64,000 bases of DNA from Clostridia bacterium (GCA_017504625.1 JAFVQU010000020.1:186001-250000), one strand, 5' to 3'. Positions 18,316 through 26,709 are shown, counted from the stretch's first letter. A program made the numbers and translations. The notes: generated by a model not told the origin, from the letters alone.

Positions 18316-18879
18316 GTGAAGAACGGTAATAAATCAGACGTAATAAGACGATTTAACGTATTTGACCTGATAGTCATTTTGCTCGTTATCGTGCTTATAG
18401 CAAGCTTCATTTACAGAATATATGTCGGTGCCGATAAGGTGTCCGATAAGTCAGTGGGAAGATATGCGATCAGCTTTGAAAGTGATGCGGAATATAACAG
18501 TCTCTTGAATTACGTTAAAGAGGGAGATGCGGTATATTTCGAGCATAACGGTGTTCTTCTTGGATATTTGTACGCCGGTGATGATGATGAAAACGGTGCG
18601 GTATATGAGCTTATAGACGATATTCCTACGTTTGCGGAAGACGGATCGACGGATGTGTCGGTTGAATCTGAAAATGCCGAGATCGTTGCGGAGGGATGTA
18701 AATACAAAAAGATAAAGATCGCAGGACAGATCAGACTTAACGTTGATACAGTTAAAGTAAAGAATGCGGGGCATTACGTTATCGGCGACACTAATATCTG
18801 TGAGGGAAGTGTGATCAACGTATATACCGAAACTGCAGTATTTACGTTAACTGTAAAGGACATATTCATCGTAGAATAA
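18316..18879 (+). CDS. DUF4330-type membrane-anchored protein
   Basis: The best start is GTG at 18316, 8 nt after GGAGG; an upstream TTG in frame has no site. The 187-residue product has one N-terminal TM helix (FNVFDLIVILLVIVLIASFIY pattern, residues 13-35) and a beta-rich outer domain with GDAVYFEHNGVLLGYL and a C-terminal TVKDIFIVE strand. The N-terminal helix and domain layout fit DUF4330. Function is unknown; linkage to the ligase-like gene suggests a role in envelope polysaccharide export or assembly. Confidence 0.7.
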   Translation: MKNGNKSDVIRRFNVFDLIVILLVIVLIASFIYRIYVGADKVSDKSVGRYAISFESDAEYNSLLNYVKEGDAVYFEHNGVLLGYLYAGDDDENGAVYELIDDIPTFAEDGSTDVSVESENAEIVAEGCKYKKIKIAGQIRLNVDTVKVKNAGHYVIGDTNICEGSVINVYTETAVFTLTVKDIFIVE

Positions 18880-18964
18880 TTTTTTAACATATAAAATGCG
18901 TTTTATTGTATAATATGCAATAAATAATGCAAAAAAACTTGTAAAATATATATAATATTACCCC

Positions 18965-18993
18965 TTGATTTTGAGAAAGAAATTTGATATACT
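18965..18993 (+). promoter_or_regulatory. Promoter of ptsH
   Basis: TTGATT (18965-18970), a 17-bp spacer and TATACT (18988-18993) lie in the AT-rich 203-bp gap before ptsH. Confidence 0.65.
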
Positions 18994-19082
18994 ATTTATA
19001 GTGATATTTGTGGCTAAAAATAGATTTATATCGAAAAGGTACTTATCTTACACTATAATTTACATACAAACAGGGGTAAATC

Positions 19083-19346
19083 ATGAAAACTTGTGACGTC
19101 GTTATAACAAACGCAAGCGGTCTGCACGCAAGACCTGCTACATTCTTTATTCAGAAAGCAAATTGCTATAAGAGCACTATACTCGTTGAAAAGGACGACA
19201 GAAAGGTAAACGCTAAGAGCCTTCTCGGCGTTCTCTCCCTTGGTATTGCCAAGGGCATGACCGTTACCCTTATTGCAGACGGTCAGGATGAGGATATGGC
19301 GCTCAGCGGTCTTGCTGCGCTTATCAATTCGGGCTTTAACGAATAA
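19083..19346 (+). CDS. ptsH: Phosphocarrier protein HPr
   Basis: This 87-residue protein is typical HPr. The active-site His15 lies in GLHARPA and is phosphorylated by Enzyme I. Ser46 in NAKSLLGVLSLG is the HPr kinase site used for carbon catabolite control in Firmicutes. Both residues are present, so it can act in sugar uptake and in CcpA signalling. No Enzyme I gene is adjacent. It is monocistronic, with its own promoter and terminator. Confidence 0.96.
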   Translation: MKTCDVVITNASGLHARPATFFIQKANCYKSTILVEKDDRKVNAKSLLGVLSLGIAKGMTVTLIADGQDEDMALSGLAALINSGFNE

Positions 19347-19365
19347 TAGAATTTGCAGAATAGCA

Positions 19366-19410
19366 AAAAAGCGGTTGCAGTTCCTTAAAGGATTGCACCG
19401 CTTTTTATTT
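19366..19410 (+). terminator. Terminator after ptsH
   Basis: AAAAAGCGG...TGCA pairs with TGCACCGCTTTTT around an A/T-rich loop, ending in a T-run. Confidence 0.85.
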
Positions 19411-19432
19411 TCAAATTTTTACGGAGGTGTAT

Positions 19433-21268
19433 ATGCCAATCAAGGACGAAGATATGAAAAAGCTACTCGAAAAAGCAAATACGCTTCCCATGCGCCCCGG
19501 TGTATACATTATGAAGGGGGCGGGTGACAATGTAATATATGTTGGCAAGTCGAGAAAGCTTAAAAACCGCGTGTCACAGTATTTTCATGACGGTGACAAG
19601 AACGTTAAAACCGCAAAGATGGTTAGAGCGGTCAAGGACTTTGATTATTACGTCTGTGACACCGAAATTGAGGCTCTGACGCTTGAAAACACGCTTATAA
19701 AGCAATACACCCCTAAATACAATATACGTCTTAAGGACGCAAAATCTTACCCCTATATAAAGATAACCGACGAGGTATATCCCCGACTCGTGATGACGAG
19801 GACAAGAAACAGCGACGCTTGTAAGTATTTTGGCCCGTATTCGGGCACGTCAACCGTATTTTCGGTAATAAATACACTTTCAGCAGTTCTCGGTCTTCCT
19901 ACGTGTACAAGGAAATTCCCTAAGGATATTGGCAAGGAACGTCCGTGTCTTTATTACCAGATGAAGAAATGCTGCGGAGTGTGTACAGGCGAAATTACAC
20001 CCGAGGAATATTCCGAGAAGGTAAGATATGCCTCTGACGTGTTGCGCGGAAATATTTCCGAGGTCAAGCGAGATCTTACGGAGAAAATGTACGCTCACGC
20101 CGAAGCTGAAAGATTTGAATCTGCGGCAAAATGCCGTGATACTATCAGTGCGCTTGAAAGGCTCGGACAAAAGCAGAAGGTAGTTGCTTCTCCCGACGTT
20201 GAACACGATATAATCGCACTTTACAACGATGACGTTTGCTCTTGTATTTCCGTGTTTTATATACGTAACGGTGCTATAAGCGACCGATCTGAATTCGTAT
20301 TTGGTGCGGACAGAATAATCGACGAGCAGAATATCAGCTCCTTTATCTGCGAGCTTTACAGAGTCAGGGAGTATATACCTAAGAGTATATTGCTCTCATT
20401 TGAGCTTGAAGATGAGGACAAGGAGCTTATCTCTGAATTTCTATCGGAGCTTGCAGGCAGAAGAGTTCAAGTAAGAACGCCTGAGAGAGGCGACGCGAAA
20501 ACGCTTTGTCAGATGGTCAAGGACAACGCCGCTGAGAAGGCAAAAATATATAGAAATGAAGCTGAGAAGGATGAAAAGGTGCTTTTGCGACTTGCAGAGC
20601 TTTTGAGTCTTGAAACCTATCCCGAGAGAATAGAGGCTTATGATATATCAAACCTCGGTCACGAGCATATTACCGCGGGAATGATAGTGACGAGCGGTAC
20701 GAAGTTCAAAAAATCCGACTATCGAAGCTTTAAGATATCCACGGTTCAGAATTCGACAGATGACTATGCAAGCATGCGCGAGGCGCTTGCACGCAGATTC
20801 GCTCATCTTGGAGATGATAACGGCTCGTTTTCTGAAATGCCCGATCTTATTTTGCTGGACGGTGGTCGCGGTCACGTTGCCGTTATCAAGGAGCTTATGC
20901 GAGAGCTTAATATTGATATTCCCGTATTTGGAATGGTCAAGGACGATTATCACAAAACGAGAGCGCTTTGCACCGAGAGTGATGAGATAAATATCGCAAG
21001 AGAAAACGCACTTTTTGTATTCATATACAAGATTCAGGAAGAGGTTCATAGATTTACCGTTTCAAAGATGGACAATGCCAAGAGAAAGACGTTGACCAAG
21101 TCTTCGCTGACAAAGATATCCGGAATAGGCGACACTAAGGCTAAGCTGCTTCTCAAGCACTTTGGAGGCATTACTGCGATCAAGAGCGCAACAATTGATG
21201 AAATAGCCGCAGTTAAAGGAATAAGCCGTGCGGATGCAACAAATATAAGGAATTATTTTGATAAATAA
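19433..21268 (+). CDS. uvrC: Excinuclease ABC subunit C
   Basis: I choose the ATG at 19433, 5 nt after GGAGG; the frame also allows a GTG two codons upstream inside the ribosome site. The 611-residue product has the GIY-YIG nuclease domain (GVYIMKGAGDNVIYVGKS, residues 21-38), Cys-rich CLYYQMKKCCGVC near 170, a UVR motif near 210-240, the RNase H-like domain (YDISNLGH near 404), and C-terminal helix-hairpin-helix motifs (LTKISGIGDTKAKLLLKHFGG pattern). It makes both incisions in nucleotide excision repair. It lies in a run with rsmD and coaD. Confidence 0.97.
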   Translation: MPIKDEDMKKLLEKANTLPMRPGVYIMKGAGDNVIYVGKSRKLKNRVSQYFHDGDKNVKTAKMVRAVKDFDYYVCDTEIEALTLENTLIKQYTPKYNIRLKDAKSYPYIKITDEVYPRLVMTRTRNSDACKYFGPYSGTSTVFSVINTLSAVLGLPTCTRKFPKDIGKERPCLYYQMKKCCGVCTGEITPEEYSEKVRYASDVLRGNISEVKRDLTEKMYAHAEAERFESAAKCRDTISALERLGQKQKVVASPDVEHDIIALYNDDVCSCISVFYIRNGAISDRSEFVFGADRIIDEQNISSFICELYRVREYIPKSILLSFELEDEDKELISEFLSELAGRRVQVRTPERGDAKTLCQMVKDNAAEKAKIYRNEAEKDEKVLLRLAELLSLETYPERIEAYDISNLGHEHITAGMIVTSGTKFKKSDYRSFKISTVQNSTDDYASMREALARRFAHLGDDNGSFSEMPDLILLDGGRGHVAVIKELMRELNIDIPVFGMVKDDYHKTRALCTESDEINIARENALFVFIYKIQEEVHRFTVSKMDNAKRKTLTKSSLTKISGIGDTKAKLLLKHFGGITAIKSATIDEIAAVKGISRADATNIRNYFDK

Positions 21269-21286
21269 AAAGGAAAGCAAACCTAT

Positions 21287-21853
21287 ATGATGAGAATAAT
21301 CACAGGAAAAGCAAAGGGAATTCGCCTTGAAACTCTTGAGGGAAATAATACTCGTCCAACCTCGGAAAGAGCTAAAGAAGCCGTATTTTCAATGATACGC
21401 TTTGACCTTGAGGGCAGAGACGTGCTTGATCTGTATGCCGGATCGGGACAGATGGGACTTGAGGCAGTATCATGCGGAGCGGCATCGGCAACCTTGGTCG
21501 ACAAATCAAAGGAGGCGGCGGCTATTATACGCAAAAACATAGATAAAACGAGGCTTGGAGATTACTGCAATCTTTTTTGTGCGGATGTCAATGATTTTCT
21601 AAGAACAGTCAAAGGCAGAAAGAAATACGACATAGTTTTCATTGATCCTCCGTATGCACTGCATGCGATACCGGACGTTCTTTCATCATTGCTTACAGAT
21701 GAGATAATCAAGCCTACCTCTATAATCGTGTGCGAGAGTGAGGAGAGTGATATATTTGAAGATCATCCCGATCTCAAGAGTAAATTTGATATTCTCAAAT
21801 ACGCAAAATACGGCGCGGCGCACATAACGATAGTTATGCCCACAAAATCATAA
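21287..21853 (+). CDS. rsmD: 16S rRNA (guanine966-N2)-methyltransferase RsmD
   Basis: The 188-residue Rossmann methyltransferase has TRPTSERAKEAVF near residue 24, SAM-binding DLYAGSGQMGLEA near 47, and the catalytic DPPY motif near 122. RsmD methylates G966 of 16S rRNA. Its usual partner coaD follows 15 bp later. Confidence 0.95.
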   Translation: MMRIITGKAKGIRLETLEGNNTRPTSERAKEAVFSMIRFDLEGRDVLDLYAGSGQMGLEAVSCGAASATLVDKSKEAAAIIRKNIDKTRLGDYCNLFCADVNDFLRTVKGRKKYDIVFIDPPYALHAIPDVLSSLLTDEIIKPTSIIVCESEESDIFEDHPDLKSKFDILKYAKYGAAHITIVMPTKS

Positions 21854-21868
21854 CATGGGAGGAACAAA

Positions 21869-22375
21869 ATGAACGCACTTATACCGGGCAGCTTTGCTCC
21901 TATAACGCTTGGACACGTTAATATAATTGAACGTGCTGCAAGGATGTTTGATAAGGTCTACGTTGCGGTTATGAATAACGACTCCGCAAAGCACGATGCA
22001 ACCCTTTCTTCAAAGACGTACACACTTGACATTGAAAAAAGACTTGAGATTGTTAAAGCCTCTGTATCACATATATCTAACGTTGAGGCAATATCCTCAG
22101 AAGGTATGCTGATAGACCTGTGCGACCTTATTGATACACATATCGTTGTTAAGGGAATAAGAAACGGTGAAGATCTTGAATACGAGATGAAACACGCCAA
22201 GTGGAATAAGGAGCATAATCCAAAAATAGAAACCATATTTTTGCCGTGTGACGAAAAGCTTTCCTCAATAAGCTCAACTCTTGTAAGAAAACTTATAAGC
22301 GAAAAAAAATATAGCGAGCTTGAAGGGATCGTCGCACCGTTGGCAATCAAGTTATTACAAGATTACGAAAGATAA
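21869..22375 (+). CDS. coaD: Phosphopantetheine adenylyltransferase
   Basis: This 168-residue nucleotidyltransferase performs the fourth step of coenzyme A synthesis. The TxGH motif (TLGH, residues 14-17) and the C-terminal ISSTLVR (residues 132-138) are present, as is VVKGIRNGEDLEYEM. Two departures are visible: the usual GSFDP near the N-terminus reads GSFAP, and the loop after the second strand (NNDSAKHDATLSSKTYTLDIEKR) is longer than usual. Because the two catalytic motifs remain, I expect it to be active. A strong terminator follows. Confidence 0.92.
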   Translation: MNALIPGSFAPITLGHVNIIERAARMFDKVYVAVMNNDSAKHDATLSSKTYTLDIEKRLEIVKASVSHISNVEAISSEGMLIDLCDLIDTHIVVKGIRNGEDLEYEMKHAKWNKEHNPKIETIFLPCDEKLSSISSTLVRKLISEKKYSELEGIVAPLAIKLLQDYER

Positions 22376-22405
22376 AAAGGTAAGGAAAATCCTTACCTTT
22401 TTTGT
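22375..22405 (+). terminator. Terminator after coaD
   Basis: A 12-bp stem (AAAAGGTAAGGA with its complement) is followed by a T-run. Confidence 0.9.
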
Positions 22406-22511
22406 TTAACAACTCAAAAACTTCACAATAAATTCATTAATTGATGTTATCATATATTATAGAATAGTATTGGCAATAATACAACCTATAAAATAAATAC
22501 GAGAGGGCAAA

Positions 22512-22970
22512 ATGGGAAGATTCAGAGACAAACTGTATAGATTTATGTACGGCAGATACGGAACCGATGAGTTATATAACTTTCTCTTTGTTGCGTTCTT
22601 TGTCGTGTGGATAATTGAGCTTATTACGATAGCGATAATGCCCAAAGGACTCGCAGCCACAATTGTTTCGCTTATATTTTCGCTTATAACGTCGTTACTG
22701 ATATTCTTTATATTATTTCGTTTTTTTTCAAAAAATATATATAAGAGAAGACGCGAAAACGAGGCTTATTTAAAGGCACGCCGTGCAATATCTCAATTAT
22801 TTAATGGAAATACTTCTAAAAAGACAAAAAGCTCAAACGTTGATACGGCGGAATTTGTATTCAGAGATTGTACAAGGTGCGGTGCAACGCTCAGATTACC
22901 TCGAAAGTCAGGAAAGCACAAGGTAAAGTGCCCCAGATGCTCACATAGTTTTTTTGTAAAGTCCAAATAA
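22512..22970 (+). CDS. Two-TM protein with C-terminal zinc ribbon
   Basis: Not assigned to a named family. The 152-residue product has two TM helices (about 24-43 and 47-72), a basic linker, and a C-terminal four-Cys ribbon, CTRCGATLRLP near 117 and CPRCSHSF near 141. This is the MJ0042/zinc-ribbon pattern found on membrane proteins of Firmicutes. The ribbon should be cytoplasmic. It follows a GAGAGGG ribosome site and lies 24 bp upstream of pyk, so it may share its transcript. Confidence 0.75.
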   Translation: MGRFRDKLYRFMYGRYGTDELYNFLFVAFFVVWIIELITIAIMPKGLAATIVSLIFSLITSLLIFFILFRFFSKNIYKRRRENEAYLKARRAISQLFNGNTSKKTKSSNVDTAEFVFRDCTRCGATLRLPRKSGKHKVKCPRCSHSFFVKSK

Positions 22971-22994
22971 CAAATTAAACAATGGAGTGGCAGT

Positions 22995-24425
22995 ATGAAT
23001 AACAATTTCAGAAAGACTAAAATAGTATGTACGATGGGCCCTGCAAGCCTTAAGGAATGTGTTATAGAGGAGATGCTTAAAAACGGCATGAATATTGCGC
23101 GTTTCAACTTTTCCCACGGCACTCACGAATATCACAAGGAAGGAATCGAGCTTTTCAGAAAGGTTCGTGACAGACTTAAAATGCCTGCCGCAGTTCTTCT
23201 TGATACCAAAGGCCCCGAGATAAGAATAGGTACGTTTGAAAACAAAAAGATTACTCTCCACACGGGTGATATTTTCACTCTTACCTCAAAGGACGTTGCA
23301 GGCAGTGCCGAAATGGTTTCCATAACCTACAAAGAGCTTCCTCGCGAGATTTCTATCGGCACGAAGATATTGATAGATGACGGAAGACTTGAGCTCCGAG
23401 TTACCGATGTGACCGATACTGATATAGTATGTCGCGTTATAATCGGTGGCGAGCTTTCCGAGCGCAAGGGAGTTAATATTCCCAATATGCATTTGAATAT
23501 GCCCTATATTAGTGAACAGGATGAAAAGGATCTTCGCTTTGGTATAGAGATGGACGTTGATTTCGTTGCGGCATCATTCGTAAGAAGCAAGAACGATGTT
23601 ATTGAGCTTCGTAAGCTTCTCAATTATTACGGCGGTCACGACATCAAGATAATCGCTAAGATAGAAAACAACGAAGGCGTAGAGAATTTTGAAGAGATAC
23701 TTGCCAACAGCGACGGAATTATGATCGCAAGAGGCGATATGGGCGTTGAGATCGAATTCGAAAAGCTTCCTGGTATTCAGAAGAAATTTATCCGCAAATG
23801 TTACAGTGCGGGCAAAATGGTTATTACCGCAACGCAGATGCTTGAAACAATGATCCATTCGCTAACTCCTACGAGAGCGGAAATAACCGACGTTGCAAAT
23901 GCAGTATTCGACGGTACGTCAGCGGTAATGCTTTCGGGTGAAACCGCTATGGGAGATCATCCCGCGCACGTCGTTTCTGTTATGGCAAAGATAACCGAGC
24001 GAGCCGAGCAGGACGCGCTTGAAATGAAGATATATCAGGGAATAAGTCACGATGCGGATTTCAGCGATATGACAAACGCCATTTGCGATGCTGCTTGTAC
24101 TACCGCAAGAGATATCAGAGCGAGAGCGATCATCGCCGTTACAAAGTCAGGTACGACTGCGCGCCGCGTGTCAAAATTTAGACCGAGCGAGCCAATAGTA
24201 GCGGCAACGCCCGATATCAAGACATATCACCAGCTTTCATTATCCTGGGGTGTTTATCCCGTGCTGGCTCTTAATCAGGACGATACCGACCGCCTTTTCC
24301 TTCACGCGATCGATTGCGCAAGACAGCTTGATATCGTGTCAAAGGGAGATAAGGTCGTAATTACGGCAGGTGTACCTTTGAAACTGTCGGGAACTACCAA
24401 TCTTTTAAAGGTTCAGGTAGTTTGA
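22995..24425 (+). CDS. pyk: Pyruvate kinase
   Basis: The 476-residue enzyme converts phosphoenolpyruvate and ADP to pyruvate and ATP. Key segments: RKTKIVCTMGPAS at the N-terminus, MNIARFNFSHG near 31, the LDTKGPEIR loop near 68, IIAKIENNEGV with the catalytic Lys near 219, MIARGDMGVEI near 243 and ATQMLETMI near 279. It lacks the extra PEP-utiliser C-terminal domain seen in Bacillus enzymes. The length is the standard short form. Confidence 0.97.
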   Translation: MNNNFRKTKIVCTMGPASLKECVIEEMLKNGMNIARFNFSHGTHEYHKEGIELFRKVRDRLKMPAAVLLDTKGPEIRIGTFENKKITLHTGDIFTLTSKDVAGSAEMVSITYKELPREISIGTKILIDDGRLELRVTDVTDTDIVCRVIIGGELSERKGVNIPNMHLNMPYISEQDEKDLRFGIEMDVDFVAASFVRSKNDVIELRKLLNYYGGHDIKIIAKIENNEGVENFEEILANSDGIMIARGDMGVEIEFEKLPGIQKKFIRKCYSAGKMVITATQMLETMIHSLTPTRAEITDVANAVFDGTSAVMLSGETAMGDHPAHVVSVMAKITERAEQDALEMKIYQGISHDADFSDMTNAICDAACTTARDIRARAIIAVTKSGTTARRVSKFRPSEPIVAATPDIKTYHQLSLSWGVYPVLALNQDDTDRLFLHAIDCARQLDIVSKGDKVVITAGVPLKLSGTTNLLKVQVV

Positions 24426-24452
24426 GCTTAATCTTTAAAGGAGCTTTTGATT

Positions 24453-25391
24453 ATGGCAGCAAAAAGAAAAAAGAGAAAGAATAGCCGATCACCAATTGTA
24501 CTGTTCTTTATAATAATACTTGCAGTTCTGGCTATTCTGTATAACCAGTTTGGCGAAAAGCTCGGACTTCCCGATCTTTTCGGATCTTTTGAACAACAGA
24601 CTACCACTCCTCCTCCCGTTCCCGACGGCGAGGAAGTGTTGATTCACATGATTGACGTTGGTCAGGGCGATGCTATTCTTGTTATGACATCGGACGGAAA
24701 CATGCTGATAGATACCGGTGAAAGCACGGCGAGAGAAGAACTTGTGTCGTATTTTAATTCGGTAAACATCACGAGCTTTGAGTACGTGGTCTTTACGCAT
24801 CCTGATTCAGACCATATTGGAAACGCCGATTATATCGTTCAGAATTATAGTATAAAAAATATCATTATGCCCGACAAGGTATCGACGACCAAGACCTATG
24901 AAAGAATGATCGATGCTATTGAAAACAGTCAGGCTAACGTAATTATGGCAGAGCCAGGATATGAATTTTACCTTGGTGCATTGCAGAATACCATAATAGC
25001 GCCTAATAAGGATTATAAGGATCCTAACGAGGCAAGCGTTGTTATAAAGTCGACCTACGGAGATACGTCTATAATGCTCACGGGTGATGCGGAAAAGGAG
25101 TCAGAGGCTGACATATTGAGTATCTGGAGCAAGGATGCACTTAAGTGTAACGTGCTTAAGGTTGGGCATCACGGTTCAAGCACATCAACCTCTCCCGCGT
25201 TTCTTGATGCGGTTGATCCCACAATTGCACTGATCTCCTGCGGAGAGGGAAATAAGTACGGTCATCCGCTTCCTGAAACCATCAAGAAACTTGAGGACAG
25301 GGGAATAACGATATACCGCACGGACAAAAACGGCTCTATCGTTATCCGCACCGACGGTAAGGAGTTTACTCTAATAAGTACGGAAAAGTAA
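24453..25391 (+). CDS. Anchored metallo-beta-lactamase-fold hydrolase (ComEC C-domain type)
   Basis: The ATG at 24453 is 8 nt after AAAGGAG; an in-frame TTG two codons upstream is too close to that site. The 312-residue product has a basic start, an N-terminal TM helix (about 13-32), a Thr/Pro linker, then an MBL domain. Visible metal-site motifs are DVGQGDA, HPDSDHIGN, GDAEKESE, and VGHHGSSTS with the late YGHP. This matches stand-alone relatives of the ComEC/Rec2 C-terminal domain, which are linked to extracellular DNA or nucleotide hydrolysis. Substrate is unknown. It is the last gene before the accessory island. Confidence 0.85.
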   Translation: MAAKRKKRKNSRSPIVLFFIIILAVLAILYNQFGEKLGLPDLFGSFEQQTTTPPPVPDGEEVLIHMIDVGQGDAILVMTSDGNMLIDTGESTAREELVSYFNSVNITSFEYVVFTHPDSDHIGNADYIVQNYSIKNIIMPDKVSTTKTYERMIDAIENSQANVIMAEPGYEFYLGALQNTIIAPNKDYKDPNEASVVIKSTYGDTSIMLTGDAEKESEADILSIWSKDALKCNVLKVGHHGSSTSTSPAFLDAVDPTIALISCGEGNKYGHPLPETIKKLEDRGITIYRTDKNGSIVIRTDGKEFTLISTEK

Positions 25392-25465
25392 TAAAAAGGA
25401 TGAGGCAATAGAGCGCACTCTAAAGGATATTTTTTGAAAGTATTAAGCGTAAATAATAACAAATT

Positions 25466-25503
25466 AAAAAACACGAGAATCATTTTGATTTTCGTGTTTT
25501 TTT
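25466..25503 (+). terminator. Terminator after the MBL-fold gene
   Basis: AAAACACGA...AATC pairs with GATTTTCGTGTTTT across a short loop, followed by a long T-run. Confidence 0.85.
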
Positions 25504-25571
25504 GTACAACAACTTAAATATTTTTTATCTCGTCGTGTTAAAATAATTAGATAGAAGGAGGATGATAGACT

Positions 25572-26411
25572 ATGAGAAAAATAACAACCGAAATGAAAGA
25601 ATCATTCAATGACTATATGATTAACGAGGAAAAGGCGGTGGCAACCGTCAATAAGTATTTGCACGATGTAGGTGAGTTTCAAATGTGGCTTGGCGAGCAA
25701 GAGATATGTAAAACGGCGGTTCTTGCGTACAAATCATATCTTTGTGAGCATTATGCCCCTGCGAGTGTGAATGCCGCACTCTCATCACTCAATAGCTTTT
25801 TCAATTTTATGGAGTGGTACGATTTGAGAGTGAAGAATCTTAAAATTCAAAAACAGATCTTCGCGTCCACAGACAAAGAATTGACAAAGGCGGAGTATGA
25901 CCGCCTTTTGCAAGCGGCGAAGCAGAAGAAAAATGAGCGATTATATCTCTTGATGCAGACAATCTGTTCTACGGGAATCCGCGTGTCCGAGGTTCGATAC
26001 GTTACTGTCGAGGCGGTGGCGCGCGGTGTTGCTGAAATCAACTGCAAGGGTAAGCGCAGATCGGTATTCCTGCCAAATCAACTTTGTCGGATTTTGAAGC
26101 AGTATATCAAAGAGAAAAAAATAAAAAGCGGTGCCGTGTTCGTAACAAAGAACGGCAATCCGCTTGACAGATCGAATATTTGGAGTGATATGAAAAAGTT
26201 ATGTAAGGCTGCGAACGTGTCGGAGAAAAAGGTGTTTCCGCACAACCTCCGTCATCTTTTCGCGCGCACTTATTATAGCTTGCAAAAGGACATTGTTCGA
26301 CTTGCCGATATCCTCGGGCATAGCAATGTAAACACAACGAGAATTTATACGATGGAAACAGGCGAAATGCACAGAAGACAAATTCAAAAATTAGGGCTTT
26401 TGCGGTGTTAA
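25572..26411 (+). CDS. Tyrosine recombinase, probable DNA invertase of the adjacent switch
   Basis: The 279-residue protein has an N-terminal SAM-like core-binding domain (about residues 5-90) and a C-terminal catalytic domain. The full catalytic set is visible: Arg137 (TGIRVSE), Lys159 (CKGK), His224 and Arg227 (PHNLRH), His250 (LGHSNVNTT) and Tyr259 (RIYT). It is the size of Xer-like phase-variation recombinases and shorter than ICE or phage integrases with arm-binding domains. It starts 7 nt after AGGAGGAT. A dif-like 28-bp site begins 19 bp after its stop, and a second copy lies inverted 220 bp further on, so its probable job is to flip the segment between them. Confidence 0.9.
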   Translation: MRKITTEMKESFNDYMINEEKAVATVNKYLHDVGEFQMWLGEQEICKTAVLAYKSYLCEHYAPASVNAALSSLNSFFNFMEWYDLRVKNLKIQKQIFASTDKELTKAEYDRLLQAAKQKKNERLYLLMQTICSTGIRVSEVRYVTVEAVARGVAEINCKGKRRSVFLPNQLCRILKQYIKEKKIKSGAVFVTKNGNPLDRSNIWSDMKKLCKAANVSEKKVFPHNLRHLFARTYYSLQKDIVRLADILGHSNVNTTRIYTMETGEMHRRQIQKLGLLRC

Positions 26412-26429
26412 AGAGGGTAAAAAAGAAAT

Positions 26430-26457
26430 CTACCACATAATTTGCCTTATGTGGTAG
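26430..26457 (+). repeat. Left recombination site of the invertible segment
   Basis: An 11-bp arm CTACCACATAA, a 6-bp centre TTTGCC, and the perfect complementary arm TTATGTGGTAG form a 28-bp site. This is the arm-spacer-arm layout of Xer/dif-like tyrosine recombinase cores. A near copy lies at 26650-26677 in the opposite orientation. Confidence 0.88.
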
Positions 26458-26478
26458 TTGCAATATTTAACCATTACG

Positions 26479-26507
26479 ATTTTATCATAAAAGTCGTCGA
26501 AAGTCAA
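26479..26507 (-). promoter_or_regulatory. Promoter inside the invertible segment
   Basis: On the minus strand, TTGACT (26502-26507) and TAAAAT (26479-26484) are exactly 17 bp apart. As oriented, it would transcribe across the left recombination site into the antisense strand of the recombinase gene. Confidence 0.82.
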
Positions 26508-26569
26508 TAAGTTTACCGTAAATAATGGCTGTTTTTAATAGAAATTTACATAAATGAGTATAACAAATC

Positions 26570-26600
26570 GACCAATGAAACGACTGTTTTTTCATTGGTC
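26570..26600. repeat. 11-bp hairpin in the invertible segment
   Basis: GACCAATGAAA pairs with TTTCATTGGTC across a 9-nt loop. No T-run follows on either strand, so it is not a clear terminator. It might be a protein site or a structure that insulates the promoter. Confidence 0.55.
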
Positions 26601-26649
26601 TTCTGTAGCGTACATATATGGCGTGCGCCCTTCTTTTTTATTTTCTTTT

Positions 26650-26677
26650 ATACCACATAAGGCAAATTATGTAGTGA
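26650..26677 (-). repeat. Right recombination site of the invertible segment
   Basis: Read on the minus strand this is an inverted copy of the left site: 24 of 26 central bases agree, including the whole run ACATAA-TTTGCC-TTATGTGGTA. The asymmetric centre (TTTGCC on minus, GGCAAA on plus) fixes the opposite orientation, so recombination would invert and not delete. Confidence 0.87.
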
Positions 26678-26709
26678 AAACCTAAGCAATGTTATGGAGG
26701 TAACTTGAC

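Larger units (their letters stand above)
26458..26649. mobile_element. Predicted 192-bp invertible promoter segment (inverton), OFF orientation
   Basis: The segment lies between two opposed 28-bp sites next to a tyrosine recombinase. It has no gene. It holds a near-consensus promoter on the minus strand, close to the left site and pointing away from the downstream surface genes, and an 11-bp hairpin near the middle. I see no comparable promoter on the plus strand. Inversion about the two site centres would move the promoter to about 26600-26628, facing right, roughly 75 nt before the next start codon. Confidence 0.8.

Noticed and set aside
26430-26457. The palindrome after the recombinase read as a simple terminator
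   Set aside because: There is no T-run, the centre is asymmetric, and an inverted near-copy lies 220 bp away, which a terminator does not explain.
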